DNA from: DAOTVX01 sp034436015
GTDB taxonomy: Bacteria > Chloroflexota > Anaerolineae > Anaerolineales > Villigracilaceae
NCBI GenBank assembly: GCA_034436015.1
Contig: DAOTWG010000017.1
Location: forward strand, 1-40,827
Direction: 5' to 3'
Length of the DNA stretch: 40,827 nt
The position numbers and the translations under genes were made by a program. Below, piece after piece: positions 1-8,574 of the stretch (the stretch's first letter is position 1; each line of letters begins with the position of its first letter). The notes beneath the pieces were generated by a model, which was not told the origin of the DNA, did no database searches, and worked only from the letters and a program-made list of their open reading frames with translations.

Positions 1-275
1 TAGGCTGCCCAACAGGTGTTAAAAAACGGGTGGCGGCGAATCTTGATTGATGGTAGTATACTTTTCCAAAAAACTCGGGGGGAAGGTATACCGACGATCG
101 CCGGAATCATTACCTGCCGTCGTCTGCGTTGTGGAAGTGCGAACATTCGTCAAGAGAAGAAGCTGCCTCCAAAGATTCATACTCGACAATGTACTACTGC
201 CAGGTATTAGGTAAATCTTCTTCGCTCTCCTAAGCCGTCCTCGCCAGCGCCCACGATTTGTCCCCCTGGCGTCCG
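1..275. other. gene-free stretch downstream of the response regulator gene
   Basis: No coding region can be supported here. One minus-strand reading frame (279 down to 19) starts with an ATG overlapping the stop of the response regulator gene, but its predicted 86 residues have no recognisable motif and an odd Thr/Pro/Arg-rich make-up. I saw no hairpin with a T-run that would end the lon-response regulator transcript. Confidence 0.4.
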
Positions 276-638
276 TCATTTCTTCTCAGCCCAGGCGTGT
301 AGCTTGCGCAACAGGTCATCTACCACGTATGGTTTCAGCAGGAAATCGTCAGCGCCTCCAGCCAAGCATTCCGTCTCCAGGTTAATTCCGGAACACATAA
401 TGACCCGTGTATCCTTCAATTCCTGGTCAGCGCGCAGGTCACGGACAAGTTCCAGGCCGTTTCGGTCGCCAAGATGAACGTCCAACAGGATGACATCGGG
501 CTTTTCTTGGCGAACGACTTCCAGGAAACTTTCCCTCTTATCGAGCGCGGTGACTACGTCGAAACCTTCCATTTTCAGCAACGTCTTCAACAACGAAACC
601 ATATTATAGTCATCTTCAGCCAGAAGGACTTTGCTCAT
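276..638 (-). CDS. single-domain response regulator (CheY-like receiver)
   Basis: A 120-residue protein that is entirely a receiver domain, with no output domain. The acidic pocket is E8-D9-D10, the phospho-acceptor is D53 in ILLDVHLGD, the switch Ser/Thr is S83 in MCSG, and the conserved Lys is K102 in LLKPY. The ATG at 638 is chosen because the receiver fold begins there (MSKVLLAEDD) and an AGAGAGG ribosome-binding site precedes it. The start lies inside the last 23 bases of lon, so the two are probably translationally coupled. No histidine kinase is nearby; the partner must be encoded elsewhere. It would act by protein-protein contact in the cytoplasm. Its place in an hsp20-lon unit suggests a link to stress or proteolysis, but that is inference. 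Confidence 0.9.
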   Translation of the reverse strand: MSKVLLAEDDYNMVSLLKTLLKMEGFDVVTALDKRESFLEVVRQEKPDVILLDVHLGDRNGLELVRDLRADQELKDTRVIMCSGINLETECLAGGADDFLLKPYVVDDLLRKLHAWAEKK

Positions 639-3240
639 GGCGGCCTCTCTTGTGGGATGACGTCGCGCCGGTTTGACGGCCGGCGCGCTGGCGGTGACCA
701 TCTTGCAGCGCGTGGGCAATCACGTCCTCGACGGTTTCGACGAAGACAAAGTTCAGGGATTTACGCACCTCCTCCGGCACATCTTCCAGATCCATCTCAT
801 TCCGTTTGGGGAGGATCACGGTTTTCAATCCGGCGCGGTGGGCGGCGAGAACTTTCTCCTTAATACCCCCCACAGGAAGCACCTGGCCGCGCAGGGTAAT
901 TTCCCCGGTCATGGCCACGTTCCTTTTGACGGGGCGGCCGGAGATGAGCGAAACGAGGGCCGTGGCCATCGTTACTCCGGCGGATGGTCCATCTTTCGGC
1001 TGCGCGCCGGCCGGAATATGAAGGTGGATGTCTATTTTGTCGAAGAAATCGGGCGACAGGCCAAGTTGCACCGCGTGGGAGCGGGCATAGGAGAGCGCCG
1101 CGCGCGCCGATTCCTGCATCACATTGCCGATCGAACCGGTGATTTGAAATCCTTTACTGCCGGGCATTTGTGTTGCTTCGACGAAGATGACCTCACCGCC
1201 GTAGGGAGTCCAGGCTAATCCAGGCGCAACGCCCGGCTGTGAGGTACGCAACGAAATCTCTTCCGGCCCGTGAAAGAGAGGGTGGCCCAATAACTTGCGC
1301 ACGGTGCGTGGCGTGACGCGCTTCCGGCGGGTTTTCCCTTCAGCGATTTGAGTGCCGATCTTACGACAAATAGCGCCGATCCGCCGTTCCAGATTGCGCA
1401 CCCCGGCCTCGCGCGTATACTGATTGATAACGACACGCAAGGCATCATCGGTGAAGTCGGCCTCCTCTGGCCTCAGACCGTTCTCGCGAATCTGGCGCGG
1501 CACCAAATAGCCTTTGGCAATCGCGATCTTTTCCCTCTCCGTGTAGCCGGAAAGATAGATCACCTCCATGCGGTCGAGCAAGGGCGCCGGAATAGTCTCT
1601 ACTTGATTGGCCGTAGTAATAAAGAACACTTGCGAGAGGTCGAAAGCGACTTCCAGATAGTTATCGCGAAATTCGGCGTTTTGTTCGGGGTCGAGGACCT
1701 CGAGCAAAGCGGAGGCCGGATCACCATGGAAATCGAAGGTCAGTTTATCTACTTCGTCCAACATAAAGACGGGATTTTTGGATTCCACGCGTCGCAGGGC
1801 TTGCAGGATGCGCCCCGGCATGGCGCCAATATAGGTGCGGCGATGGCCGCGAATCTCAGCCTCATCGCGCACGCCGCCCAGTGAGATACGCACGAACTTC
1901 CGACCCAACGCGCGGGCAATGGATTGACCGAGTGAAGTCTTCCCTACACCGGGCGGCCCAACGAAACACAGAATCGTCCCCTCGCGTTCGCGGCGAATAT
2001 AGTCGCGGGATGGCTTGCTTTCTCCCTCTCGACGTTCCAGACGCAATTTGCGCACGGCCAGAAACTCAAGGATGCGTTCCTTGACATCTTCTAACCCATA
2101 GTGGTCCTCGTCCAGGATGCGGCGCGCGTGCGGAATGTCGAGATTATCTTCGGTCGTGCGTGACCAGGGGAGCGAGGTTAGCCAATCCAGGTACGTGCGA
2201 ATCACGCCGTACTCGGCGGCAGCGGTCGGCAGACGCGCCAGGCGATCAAGTTCGCGTCGTGCTTGCTTCTCGGCCTCCTCCGGCATCCTCGCTTCTTCTA
2301 TCTTCTCGCGGAACTCTTCTACTTCTAAGGCCTGTTCATCCTGTTCGCCAAGTTCTCTCTGGATGGCTTTCAATTGCTCGCGCAGGAAGTATTCGCGTTG
2401 TACCTTTTCTATGCCGGAACGCGCTTCATTCTGGATTTTGACGCCCAGTTGCAGCACCTCGATTTCATGAACCAGGATGTCGAGCAATTTCGTTAACTTC
2501 GCTTTGGTCGAGTCCAGTTCCAAAATGGCCTGGGCGTCCCCCAGATCCATGCGTTGGAAGTTAGCGATGGTATAGGCGGTGACCAAGGGGTCTTCAAGAG
2601 CAACGACCGAGGCAATTAATTCCCGCGGCATCGAGGGAGTCAAATTACCGATTTGCTCAAACTGGTCACGCGCCGAACGTGCCAGAGCCTCGATCTCCAG
2701 ACCCGTTTCGGTCGTCTCCGGAATAAGTTCGATGCGCGCTTTCAGGTAAGGCTCTTCCTGTACGAATTCGACAATGCGGAAACGGGCAAGCCCTTGTACG
2801 AGGAGACGAATCGTCTCATCAGCGGCGCGCAGCAGACGATGCACAATCGAAATCGTTCCTACGGGGTATAAATCCGCAGGGCCTGGCGTCTCGATCAGCG
2901 GATCGCGCGCGGCAACCAGGCCGACCAGCCGGTCCCCCGTGGAAACATCGTCAATAAGACGGATGGAACGGGGCTGACCAATCGTCAGCGGCACGGCGGT
3001 TTGTGGATAAACGACCAAGCCGCGCAATGGCAGAATCGGTAGAACTTCCGGATACCTGACGCCGCCCTGTCCGGAATCCGATTCGCTGGCGGCCGTTCCC
3101 TCAGGCCCCGTTTCCTCTTTTTTCGTCAGACGGGTAAGTATAGAAGGGAGGAGCAGTTCTTGCCACATATCGAACTCGCTCTCTCCTCCATCGTCATTTT
3201 CCTGCGCTATTTCCAAGCGGTACCAGCCAGATGCCGTCAT
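616..3240 (-). CDS. lon: ATP-dependent Lon protease
   Basis: Full-length LonA, 874 residues. Order: N-terminal substrate-binding domain (about 65-265), coiled coil (265-340), AAA+ module with Walker A GPPGVGKT at 428-435 and Walker B VFMLDEVD around 491-498, then the P domain with the Ser-Lys dyad S753 (KDGPSAG) and K794 (GGIKEK). It degrades misfolded and regulatory proteins in the cytoplasm using ATP. About 60 residues precede the usual start of the N domain; an alternative start is M25. After residue 845 there is a basic, low-complexity tail whose codons also hold the ribosome-binding site and start of the response regulator. Only 26 bases separate it from hsp20 upstream, so it is probably co-transcribed. 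The ribosome-binding site is weak (AAGG, 11 bases upstream). Confidence 0.97.
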   Translation of the reverse strand: MTASGWYRLEIAQENDDGGESEFDMWQELLLPSILTRLTKKEETGPEGTAASESDSGQGGVRYPEVLPILPLRGLVVYPQTAVPLTIGQPRSIRLIDDVSTGDRLVGLVAARDPLIETPGPADLYPVGTISIVHRLLRAADETIRLLVQGLARFRIVEFVQEEPYLKARIELIPETTETGLEIEALARSARDQFEQIGNLTPSMPRELIASVVALEDPLVTAYTIANFQRMDLGDAQAILELDSTKAKLTKLLDILVHEIEVLQLGVKIQNEARSGIEKVQREYFLREQLKAIQRELGEQDEQALEVEEFREKIEEARMPEEAEKQARRELDRLARLPTAAAEYGVIRTYLDWLTSLPWSRTTEDNLDIPHARRILDEDHYGLEDVKERILEFLAVRKLRLERREGESKPSRDYIRREREGTILCFVGPPGVGKTSLGQSIARALGRKFVRISLGGVRDEAEIRGHRRTYIGAMPGRILQALRRVESKNPVFMLDEVDKLTFDFHGDPASALLEVLDPEQNAEFRDNYLEVAFDLSQVFFITTANQVETIPAPLLDRMEVIYLSGYTEREKIAIAKGYLVPRQIRENGLRPEEADFTDDALRVVINQYTREAGVRNLERRIGAICRKIGTQIAEGKTRRKRVTPRTVRKLLGHPLFHGPEEISLRTSQPGVAPGLAWTPYGGEVIFVEATQMPGSKGFQITGSIGNVMQESARAALSYARSHAVQLGLSPDFFDKIDIHLHIPAGAQPKDGPSAGVTMATALVSLISGRPVKRNVAMTGEITLRGQVLPVGGIKEKVLAAHRAGLKTVILPKRNEMDLEDVPEEVRKSLNFVFVETVEDVIAHALQDGHRQRAGRQTGATSSHKRGRHEQSPSG

Positions 3241-3266
3241 GAGGAAAATTACCTTACTGCAAGTAA

Positions 3267-3668
3267 TTAGTAACCAATCGGTACGTTCACAGGTTTGATC
3301 TTTGGTAGGATCACGCTCAAGAAGCCATCGTCGTATTCGGCTTCGGCGCGAGTTATATCCACGCCGGGCGGTAGTTCTACGGCGCTGCTGAATTCGCCAA
3401 ATCGGATTTCCATTTGATGGTAGGCGCGTCGCTCAGGAGAGTCAGCGCGTACACCGCTGATAACAAGCACATTGTCCTCTATTTCAATAGAAACATCCGC
3501 TTGGCGCATTCCGGCGATTTCCACGCGCACGATGAACGCTGCCTCGGTCTCATACACATCTGTTGGCGGACTCCAGGCATAGGATGGAATGCCTACCTGC
3601 CAGCCCATAGCCTTCAGAACAGTAAACGAGCTTCCAAAGATGGATTTCCTGTGCAGCACTGTACTCAT
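3267..3668 (-). CDS. Hsp20 / alpha-crystallin family small heat-shock protein
   Basis: A 133-residue small heat-shock protein, an ATP-independent holdase that binds unfolding proteins. The alpha-crystallin domain spans about residues 33-125, with the hallmark GFLSVILPK near the C-terminal end. The C-terminal tail VNVPI resembles the I-x-I/V motif that links subunits into oligomers. The ATG at 3668 is chosen for its AAGGAG ribosome-binding site; a longer reading frame upstream runs into the tRNA. It lies 29 bases after tRNA-Arg and 26 bases before lon. No CIRCE-type operator was seen. With the tRNA so close upstream, its transcript probably begins before the tRNA. Confidence 0.93.
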   Translation of the reverse strand: MSTVLHRKSIFGSSFTVLKAMGWQVGIPSYAWSPPTDVYETEAAFIVRVEIAGMRQADVSIEIEDNVLVISGVRADSPERRAYHQMEIRFGEFSSAVELPPGVDITRAEAEYDDGFLSVILPKIKPVNVPIGY

Positions 3669-3697
3669 GGCCGACTCCTTGAACCGCAACATCCAGG

Positions 3698-3770
3698 CGC
3701 CCCTGGCGGGATTTGAACCCACAGCCTCCTGCTTAGAAGGCAGTTGCTCTGTCCATTGAGCTACAGGGGC
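3698..3770 (-). tRNA. tRNA-Arg (anticodon UCU)
   Basis: A 73-base cloverleaf read on the minus strand. The acceptor stem is GCCCCTG/CAGGGGC, the D arm contains AGCTCAATGGACAGAGC, the anticodon loop is CTTCTAA with anticodon TCT, and the T arm contains GGGTTCAAATCCC. The discriminator is G and CCA is not encoded (GCCT follows). The 27-43 pair at the top of the anticodon stem is A-G. It sits 9 bases after the stop of the 143-residue gene and 29 bases before hsp20, on the same strand. Confidence 0.96.
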
Positions 3771-3779
3771 AGGAACAGG

Positions 3780-4211
3780 TTAACTGCAGGGACGGATCCC
3801 TTTATACACGCGCGGCCCTGCAAGCGTGCGCAGAATCAGATCCGCCGGTCGTCGCAAACGTTCGCTCATTGCCTCGGCAGAAAGAGGGGTATTCCCGTTT
3901 GCTAGCAGAAGACGAAAAACAGCTTCTACCAACGCCGTCCGTTCGTCGAGAAAGCCGGGTTGTTGCGCGCAATGCGCGATGAGCATGTGCTGGAGACCGT
4001 CAATCTGGCGCACTTCGGCAGTGTCCGGGTCAACCCAATCGAGCATCGCCTCTTCTGGCAAATCGGTCAGCAATTGCTGATGCTCCGAGCAGAGCAAATC
4101 GCGCAATTCCACGCGCCAGTTGCGGTCGTTTTCGCGCCACCAAGTGAAGTCGATGTGGAACGGCGTTTGCAGGGTTGGTTTGATGAGGCTAAATTTCCTG
4201 GTTTCCGCCAT
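3780..4211 (-). CDS. uncharacterised protein, partner of the 529-residue gene
   Basis: A 143-residue soluble protein that I do not recognise. It begins MAETRKFSLI and holds an aromatic patch (FTWWREND) followed by an acidic helix-rich middle (LPEEAMLDWVDPDTAEV). There is no signal peptide or membrane segment. The ATG at 4211 lies 7 bases after the stop of the larger upstream gene, with a GGAG about 12 bases upstream, so the two are almost certainly co-transcribed and may act together. The codons upstream of this ATG in the same frame overlap the end of the larger gene and look like a shadow. The tRNA-Arg begins 9 bases after its stop. Confidence 0.8.
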   Translation of the reverse strand: MAETRKFSLIKPTLQTPFHIDFTWWRENDRNWRVELRDLLCSEHQQLLTDLPEEAMLDWVDPDTAEVRQIDGLQHMLIAHCAQQPGFLDERTALVEAVFRLLLANGNTPLSAEAMSERLRRPADLILRTLAGPRVYKGIRPCS

Positions 4212-4218
4212 GCTTTTC

Positions 4219-5808
4219 TTACTCCGTTTCCATCTCGGTTGAACTGATCGGCCGGAAGTGCAAGTCGCCGACATGGAGGTAGGATTTTGTTTGCGCCAGC
4301 GTGGCCAGCAACGGCCCCGGCGGACAGCGACGGACGATGTTGACGGCAGAGTACACTTCCTGGGCATGGACATGACCTTGCACATTTAGTTTACTCAGCT
4401 CGCGCATCATATTCGCGACCAGTTTCTCGAAAGGAAGGCGCGCTTTGCTGACCTGAGCGCGAGCTTCCTCTACCGCAGTCGCGTCGGGAACATACACGAC
4501 CATGCGTTCATCGTAGTCGAAGGCAATGTTCTGTTTTAGATTGGCAAAGACGATGCCGCCATCGCTGCCGACGAGCACCGTCCGCACCCAGTCGCGCGCC
4601 GGCCGCCGTACATGGGGTTGGACGATGAGCTTACCGCTTCGGTCATCGCGTCGGATCGTAATCAAGCTGCCGGGCATCAGATTATATTTCTGATACAGTC
4701 CACCTAGTCCGGCGACATAAGCATGCTGACGCACCACCCAGGCCGGCGTTTCTGTGCCCGATTCGCCGTCCACGAACATAAACCGTACACGCGGCGTTTC
4801 GTAGGCGCTGGGGAACAGGCCGCGCATGCGAGCCGAGATGGGCAACGTGCCGGCCCGCCAGTGGGGATATGTCAGGGCAAGGGTAACTTCGGTAGGAAGC
4901 AGGCGAGGGGGCGAAAGTTCGCTGAGTTCGTCGTCCAGCCGCGTCTCAAGAGCCAGCATCGCTTCGCTCAGCAGGGAGCGGTCGTACTCGATAGGTGTAT
5001 ACTGAAGCGGCGCTGGCACCTCGCGCACGTCGTCCGGTTCTGTGCGCCGCAGACACCACAGCACTTGCCCGGCCGGCCCTACCTCGTCAAATCGCTTGTC
5101 GGAGTATAGGGCATAGTTCAATGAAAATTCCAGCACAGGCGAAGGAGAATCGCCCAAGCCAAGTTGTTGTAAAAGGGCACTGGCAGGGAGAGGCTCCCCT
5201 TTGGCCTCCTCCAGAATAGCCTCTACTAGATTCAGATGACCAACGTTGATATCGGTGAGCAGCGAACGGGGAAACCATCGTCCGGCCACGCGCGCCAGGC
5301 TACCGTCCTCTTCGAGCGCGGCGATGAGTTTCCCTTCGAGTTCATCGCCGTAGGCAGATAGGATACTGGCCGGGTTGAGGCGATCGTCCTGTCCCAAGAA
5401 TGCGTCCACCAGCCGGTTGAGTTTGTGATCGGCCAGACCGGCAGCAAATTCGCGTGTCTCGTCGCCATCGAATTGTACGGCGACGACCTCAAAGGCACCG
5501 ATCGTCGGGTTGACGCCGGCGCGGACCGCGCGCACTACACCCCTCTTCCATCCCAAAGCAGGAAAAACCAGTTCCTCGCCCGGCTGATAGCGTTCCTTTG
5601 GTAGATAGATTTTACCGCCTGCCTGTTGTTTGCGTACAGCCGCCTCGCGCTCGCTTTGAACGCGTTGCTCTACCCAGACCTCGAGCAACTCCCGATCGGT
5701 CAGGGGTTGCTCGCGCTCAAAGAGATACCCTGTGAGACGTTCGATGTCTTGCTTGGTGATCGAAAGCGATTGCCAATAATCGGAAGGAAGAGTGAAAGGC
5801 AGTGACAT
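4219..5808 (-). CDS. uncharacterised 529-residue multidomain protein
   Basis: A large soluble protein with no family I can name. The first 60 residues are helical and charged and could be a winged-helix or helical bundle. Residues around 75-125 (PGEELVFPALG ... VVAVQFDG) read like a small SH3/KOW-type barrel. The middle (130-300) is helical. The region 325-445 has beta-rich text with PGSLITIRRDD, reminiscent of barrel-type nucleic-acid or ligand-binding folds, and the last 70 residues are helical. No catalytic motif is visible. It leads a minus-strand run with the 143-residue gene, tRNA-Arg, hsp20 and lon. The ATG at 5808 has only a short, close AGGA. A consensus -10 lies about 125 bases upstream. 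Confidence 0.8.
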   Translation of the reverse strand: MSLPFTLPSDYWQSLSITKQDIERLTGYLFEREQPLTDRELLEVWVEQRVQSEREAAVRKQQAGGKIYLPKERYQPGEELVFPALGWKRGVVRAVRAGVNPTIGAFEVVAVQFDGDETREFAAGLADHKLNRLVDAFLGQDDRLNPASILSAYGDELEGKLIAALEEDGSLARVAGRWFPRSLLTDINVGHLNLVEAILEEAKGEPLPASALLQQLGLGDSPSPVLEFSLNYALYSDKRFDEVGPAGQVLWCLRRTEPDDVREVPAPLQYTPIEYDRSLLSEAMLALETRLDDELSELSPPRLLPTEVTLALTYPHWRAGTLPISARMRGLFPSAYETPRVRFMFVDGESGTETPAWVVRQHAYVAGLGGLYQKYNLMPGSLITIRRDDRSGKLIVQPHVRRPARDWVRTVLVGSDGGIVFANLKQNIAFDYDERMVVYVPDATAVEEARAQVSKARLPFEKLVANMMRELSKLNVQGHVHAQEVYSAVNIVRRCPPGPLLATLAQTKSYLHVGDLHFRPISSTEMETE

Positions 5809-6111
5809 ATCCTGTGCTCGTGAAGAAAAAGTTAACTATCGTTTCCCTGCGTGCGAAGCGTGGCCCGGCGCTTTCCGCTCCGGCGCACGTCGCCAATGTT
5901 CTTAATATCCGAAGCGACGGAACGAACACAATTATACCCTACCTTTTTTATGACTGGATCGCTTCCTTCCATCACTTTGCGAGCAGAGAACGAGGACATG
6001 ATTGGTTCGCGCCTGCCGTCCGCAAATCTGATAGCTTTTGCCAGCGCCGAGCGTTACAATGGGTGGAAATTCGAGAGCGCTGCGGAAGACATTCCGTATC
6101 ATGGAGTCTTG
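5809..6111. other. divergent intergenic region between the 529-residue gene and HMG-CoA reductase
   Basis: About 300 bases separate two divergent genes. The plus-strand frame of the reductase stays open through this region, but the added residues have no counterpart in class II reductases, so I treat it as non-coding. It holds a perfect TATAAT facing left (5931-5936). Facing right there is a TACAAT at 6055-6060 about 50 bases before the reductase ATG, without a convincing -35. Confidence 0.5.
5931..5936 (-). promoter_or_regulatory. -10 element (TATAAT) for the 529-residue gene operon
   Basis: A perfect TATAAT on the minus strand in GGGTATAAT. No good -35 is found at 16-18 bases. It would give a leader of roughly 115 bases before the ATG at 5808, and could drive the run down to lon. 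Confidence 0.4.
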
Positions 6112-7404
6112 ATGAGAACCTCGCGCCTGGCCGGTTTCTACAATCTTTCTCTCGAGGAAAAGACCACGCGTCTGGCAGAAGCCGCCGAACTCTCGCCGCA
6201 AGAGCTGGCAATATTTCACCAAGGCGGCCTGACGGTGGAGCAGGCTAATCATATGGTAGAAAATGCCATCGGGATTTTTAGCCTGCCGCTTGGGGTAGCC
6301 TTGAATTTCATTGTCAACGGGCGCGAGGTGCTGGTCCCGATGGCTATCGAGGAACCATCCGTCATCGCCGGTGTCTCGTTCATGGCCAAGCTGGCTCGCG
6401 CCGGCGGTGGATTCCTAGCCTCGGCCAGTCCGCCGGAAATGATCGGGCAGATCCAGATTCTGGATGTAGAAAACCCGGAACTCGCCCGCCGACAACTTCT
6501 TGACCACAAGGCGGAATTACTGGCCGAGGCAGACGCTGTGGACCCTGTTTTGCGCGAGCTGGGAGGGGGCGCGAGAGACCTGGAAATCCGGCGTTTGGAC
6601 GAATCGCCAATCGGCGCCTTTCTCGTGGCGCATCTGATTTACGATGTGCGCGACGCGATGGGCGCGAACGCGGTGAACACAGCCTGCGAGCGGCTTGCAC
6701 CGCACATTGAGCGAATTACGGGCGGTCGCGTTCATTTGCGTATCCTTTCCAATCTGGCAGATCGCCGTCTGGCCAAGGCTACCTGCACGATTCCTTCGAA
6801 TGCCCTGACATTCCGTAGTCCGAGTGGGCAAATGTTCTCAGGAGAGGCGGTGCGCGAGGGCGTGATTGCGGCCTGGGCGTTTGCGGCAGCAGATCCGTAC
6901 CGAGCCGCGACGCACAACAAGGGCATTATGAACGGCATAGACGCCGTGGTCATCGCTACCGGCAATGACTGGCGCGCTGTGGAAGCCGGCGCGCACGCCT
7001 ACGCGGCCCGGTCGGGCCAGTATACCAGCCTGAGCGTTTGGCGCAAGGACGCGGAAGGCAACCTCGTCGGTGAACTGGAAATGCCTATGGCCGTTGGCAT
7101 CATCGGGGGAGCGACGCGCGTCCATCCGGCCGCGCAGGCCGCGCTTAAACTCATGGGCGTTCGCAGCGCGCGCGAACTGGCAGAAATCCTCGTTGCGGTT
7201 GGTCTGGCGCAAAACCTGGCCGCGCTGCGCGCCTTGGCCACAGAAGGAATTCAGCGCGGTCACATGAGTTTGCATGCCCGTCAGGTAGCCATCGCCGCCG
7301 GCGCCGGCGGCGATCTCATCGAGAAGATCGCCGCTCAGATGGTAGCCGAAGGGGTGGTGCGTCTGGATCGTGCGCGCGAATTGTTGCGCCAATGGCAAGA
7401 GTAA
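6112..7404 (+). CDS. hydroxymethylglutaryl-CoA reductase, class II (bacterial type)
   Basis: Makes mevalonate from HMG-CoA. At 430 residues it matches the class II enzyme typified by Pseudomonas mevalonii over its whole length. Catalytic residues are E81 (EEPS), K270 (THNKG), D286 (GNDWR) and H388 (SLHAR); the dinucleotide motif DAMGAN is at 181-186. D144 aligns with the Asp that gives the Pseudomonas enzyme NADH preference, so NADH use is inferred. The ATG at 6112 is chosen because MRTSRLAGF aligns with the start of that enzyme and a GGAG sits 5 bases upstream; the open frame continues 87 codons further but without homology. It leads a four-gene plus-strand cluster with HMG-CoA synthase, so a biosynthetic role is more likely than the degradative role of the Pseudomonas protein. 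Confidence 0.96.
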   Translation: MRTSRLAGFYNLSLEEKTTRLAEAAELSPQELAIFHQGGLTVEQANHMVENAIGIFSLPLGVALNFIVNGREVLVPMAIEEPSVIAGVSFMAKLARAGGGFLASASPPEMIGQIQILDVENPELARRQLLDHKAELLAEADAVDPVLRELGGGARDLEIRRLDESPIGAFLVAHLIYDVRDAMGANAVNTACERLAPHIERITGGRVHLRILSNLADRRLAKATCTIPSNALTFRSPSGQMFSGEAVREGVIAAWAFAAADPYRAATHNKGIMNGIDAVVIATGNDWRAVEAGAHAYAARSGQYTSLSVWRKDAEGNLVGELEMPMAVGIIGGATRVHPAAQAALKLMGVRSARELAEILVAVGLAQNLAALRALATEGIQRGHMSLHARQVAIAAGAGGDLIEKIAAQMVAEGVVRLDRARELLRQWQE

Positions 7405-7489
7405 AGTCGGCGGAAGCGGACAAGAGTCCGCGCCCCTTCTTTGTGCGTTGATGGCAAAGGTATTGGAACCTTACGATAGGGATGTTCTT

Positions 7490-8563
7490 ATGACGCTTTC
7501 TCAACCTTCTCCCCTTTTACGTCCGTCGCGGCCGGTAGGCATTGTCGGCTATGGCGCCTATGTGCCGCGCTATCGTTTGCCGGCGCGAGAAGTCGCTCGC
7601 GTTTGGGCCGGCGGCAAAGGCGGATTGCCCATCCAAGCAAAATCGGCGCCCGGCCCCGATGAGGATGTGGTCACTATGGCGCTGGAGGCAGTGCGCAATG
7701 CATTGCGGCGCGCGGGAGTGAACACGAACGAGATTCGCGCGGTGTGGATCGGCTCTGAATCGCACCCGTACGCGGTCAAACCAACCGGCACCATTGTCGC
7801 CGAGGCGATCGGCGCCACGCCGCACGTCCAGGCTGCCGATATGGAATTCGCCTGTAAGGCAGGGACGGAGGCCATCGTAATGGCGATGGGCCTAGTCGGT
7901 TCCGGCATGGGGCGGTATGCTATCGCCGGCGGAGTGGACACCGCCCAGGGCAAGCCCGGCGACGCGCTGGAATATACGGCGGCGGCCGGCGGCGCCGCTT
8001 TCGTGATCGGCCCGGCGGAGGAAAGCGTGGCGGTGATCAACGCGGCCTGTTCCTTTGTTACCGATACGCCGGATTTCTGGCGACGCGAGTACCAGAAATA
8101 TCCAGAGCATGGGCAACGTTTTACCGGCGAGCCGGCCTACTTTCGCCACATCACCTCTGCCGCACGGACGCTCATGGAGGCCCTCGGCGTGACGGCAAAA
8201 GACTACAACTGGGCCGTCTTTCACCAGCCGAACACCAAGTTCCCACAGAAAGCAGCAAAGCTATTGGGCTTCACTTTAGAACAAATCAAGCCCGGTTTGC
8301 TCGCGCCGGAGATCGGCAACACCTATGCCGGAGCGGCGTTGCTTGGCCTGACCGCCGTGCTCGATGTGGCGCAGCCGGGCGATCGCATTCTGCTTACCTC
8401 TTTTGGCTCTGGCGCCGGCTCGGATTCGTTCGACATTACGGTTACAGAACATCTGCCCGAACGACGCGCGAAAGCACCTGCCACACAGACGTATATCGCC
8501 CGGCGCACCGAGATCGACTATGCCACTTATGCTCGTTATCGTGGCAAGATCGTCATGAAGTGA
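7490..8563 (+). CDS. hydroxymethylglutaryl-CoA synthase, archaeal type
   Basis: Condenses acetyl-CoA with acetoacetyl-CoA to HMG-CoA. The 357 residues are close to the archaeal-type enzyme (about 350) and shorter than eukaryotic forms. The Glu-Cys-His triad is present: E90 in IGSESHP, C122 in EFACKAGTEA and H245 in VFHQPNTK. The C-terminal glycine loop is SFGSGAGSD at 304-312. The ATG at 7490 is chosen since the thiolase fold begins soon after (VGIVGYGAYVP); an ATG at 7451 in the same frame has no ribosome-binding site. It lies 85 bases after the reductase and 11 before the thiolase-like gene. In archaea this enzyme forms a complex with thiolase and a DUF35 protein, and both partners are encoded next door. 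Confidence 0.95.
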   Translation: MTLSQPSPLLRPSRPVGIVGYGAYVPRYRLPAREVARVWAGGKGGLPIQAKSAPGPDEDVVTMALEAVRNALRRAGVNTNEIRAVWIGSESHPYAVKPTGTIVAEAIGATPHVQAADMEFACKAGTEAIVMAMGLVGSGMGRYAIAGGVDTAQGKPGDALEYTAAAGGAAFVIGPAEESVAVINAACSFVTDTPDFWRREYQKYPEHGQRFTGEPAYFRHITSAARTLMEALGVTAKDYNWAVFHQPNTKFPQKAAKLLGFTLEQIKPGLLAPEIGNTYAGAALLGLTAVLDVAQPGDRILLTSFGSGAGSDSFDITVTEHLPERRAKAPATQTYIARRTEIDYATYARYRGKIVMK

Positions 8564-8574
8564 GAGGAATCATC

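Noticed and set aside
19..279. 86-residue minus-strand frame whose ATG overlaps the response regulator stop
   Set aside because: The overlap looks operon-like, but the residues show no motif, no balanced protein composition and no hydrophobic or helical pattern.
5851..6111. 87-codon N-terminal extension of HMG-CoA reductase
   Set aside because: Class II enzymes start at the SRL...NLS text; the extension has no counterpart and the ATG at 6112 has its own ribosome-binding site.
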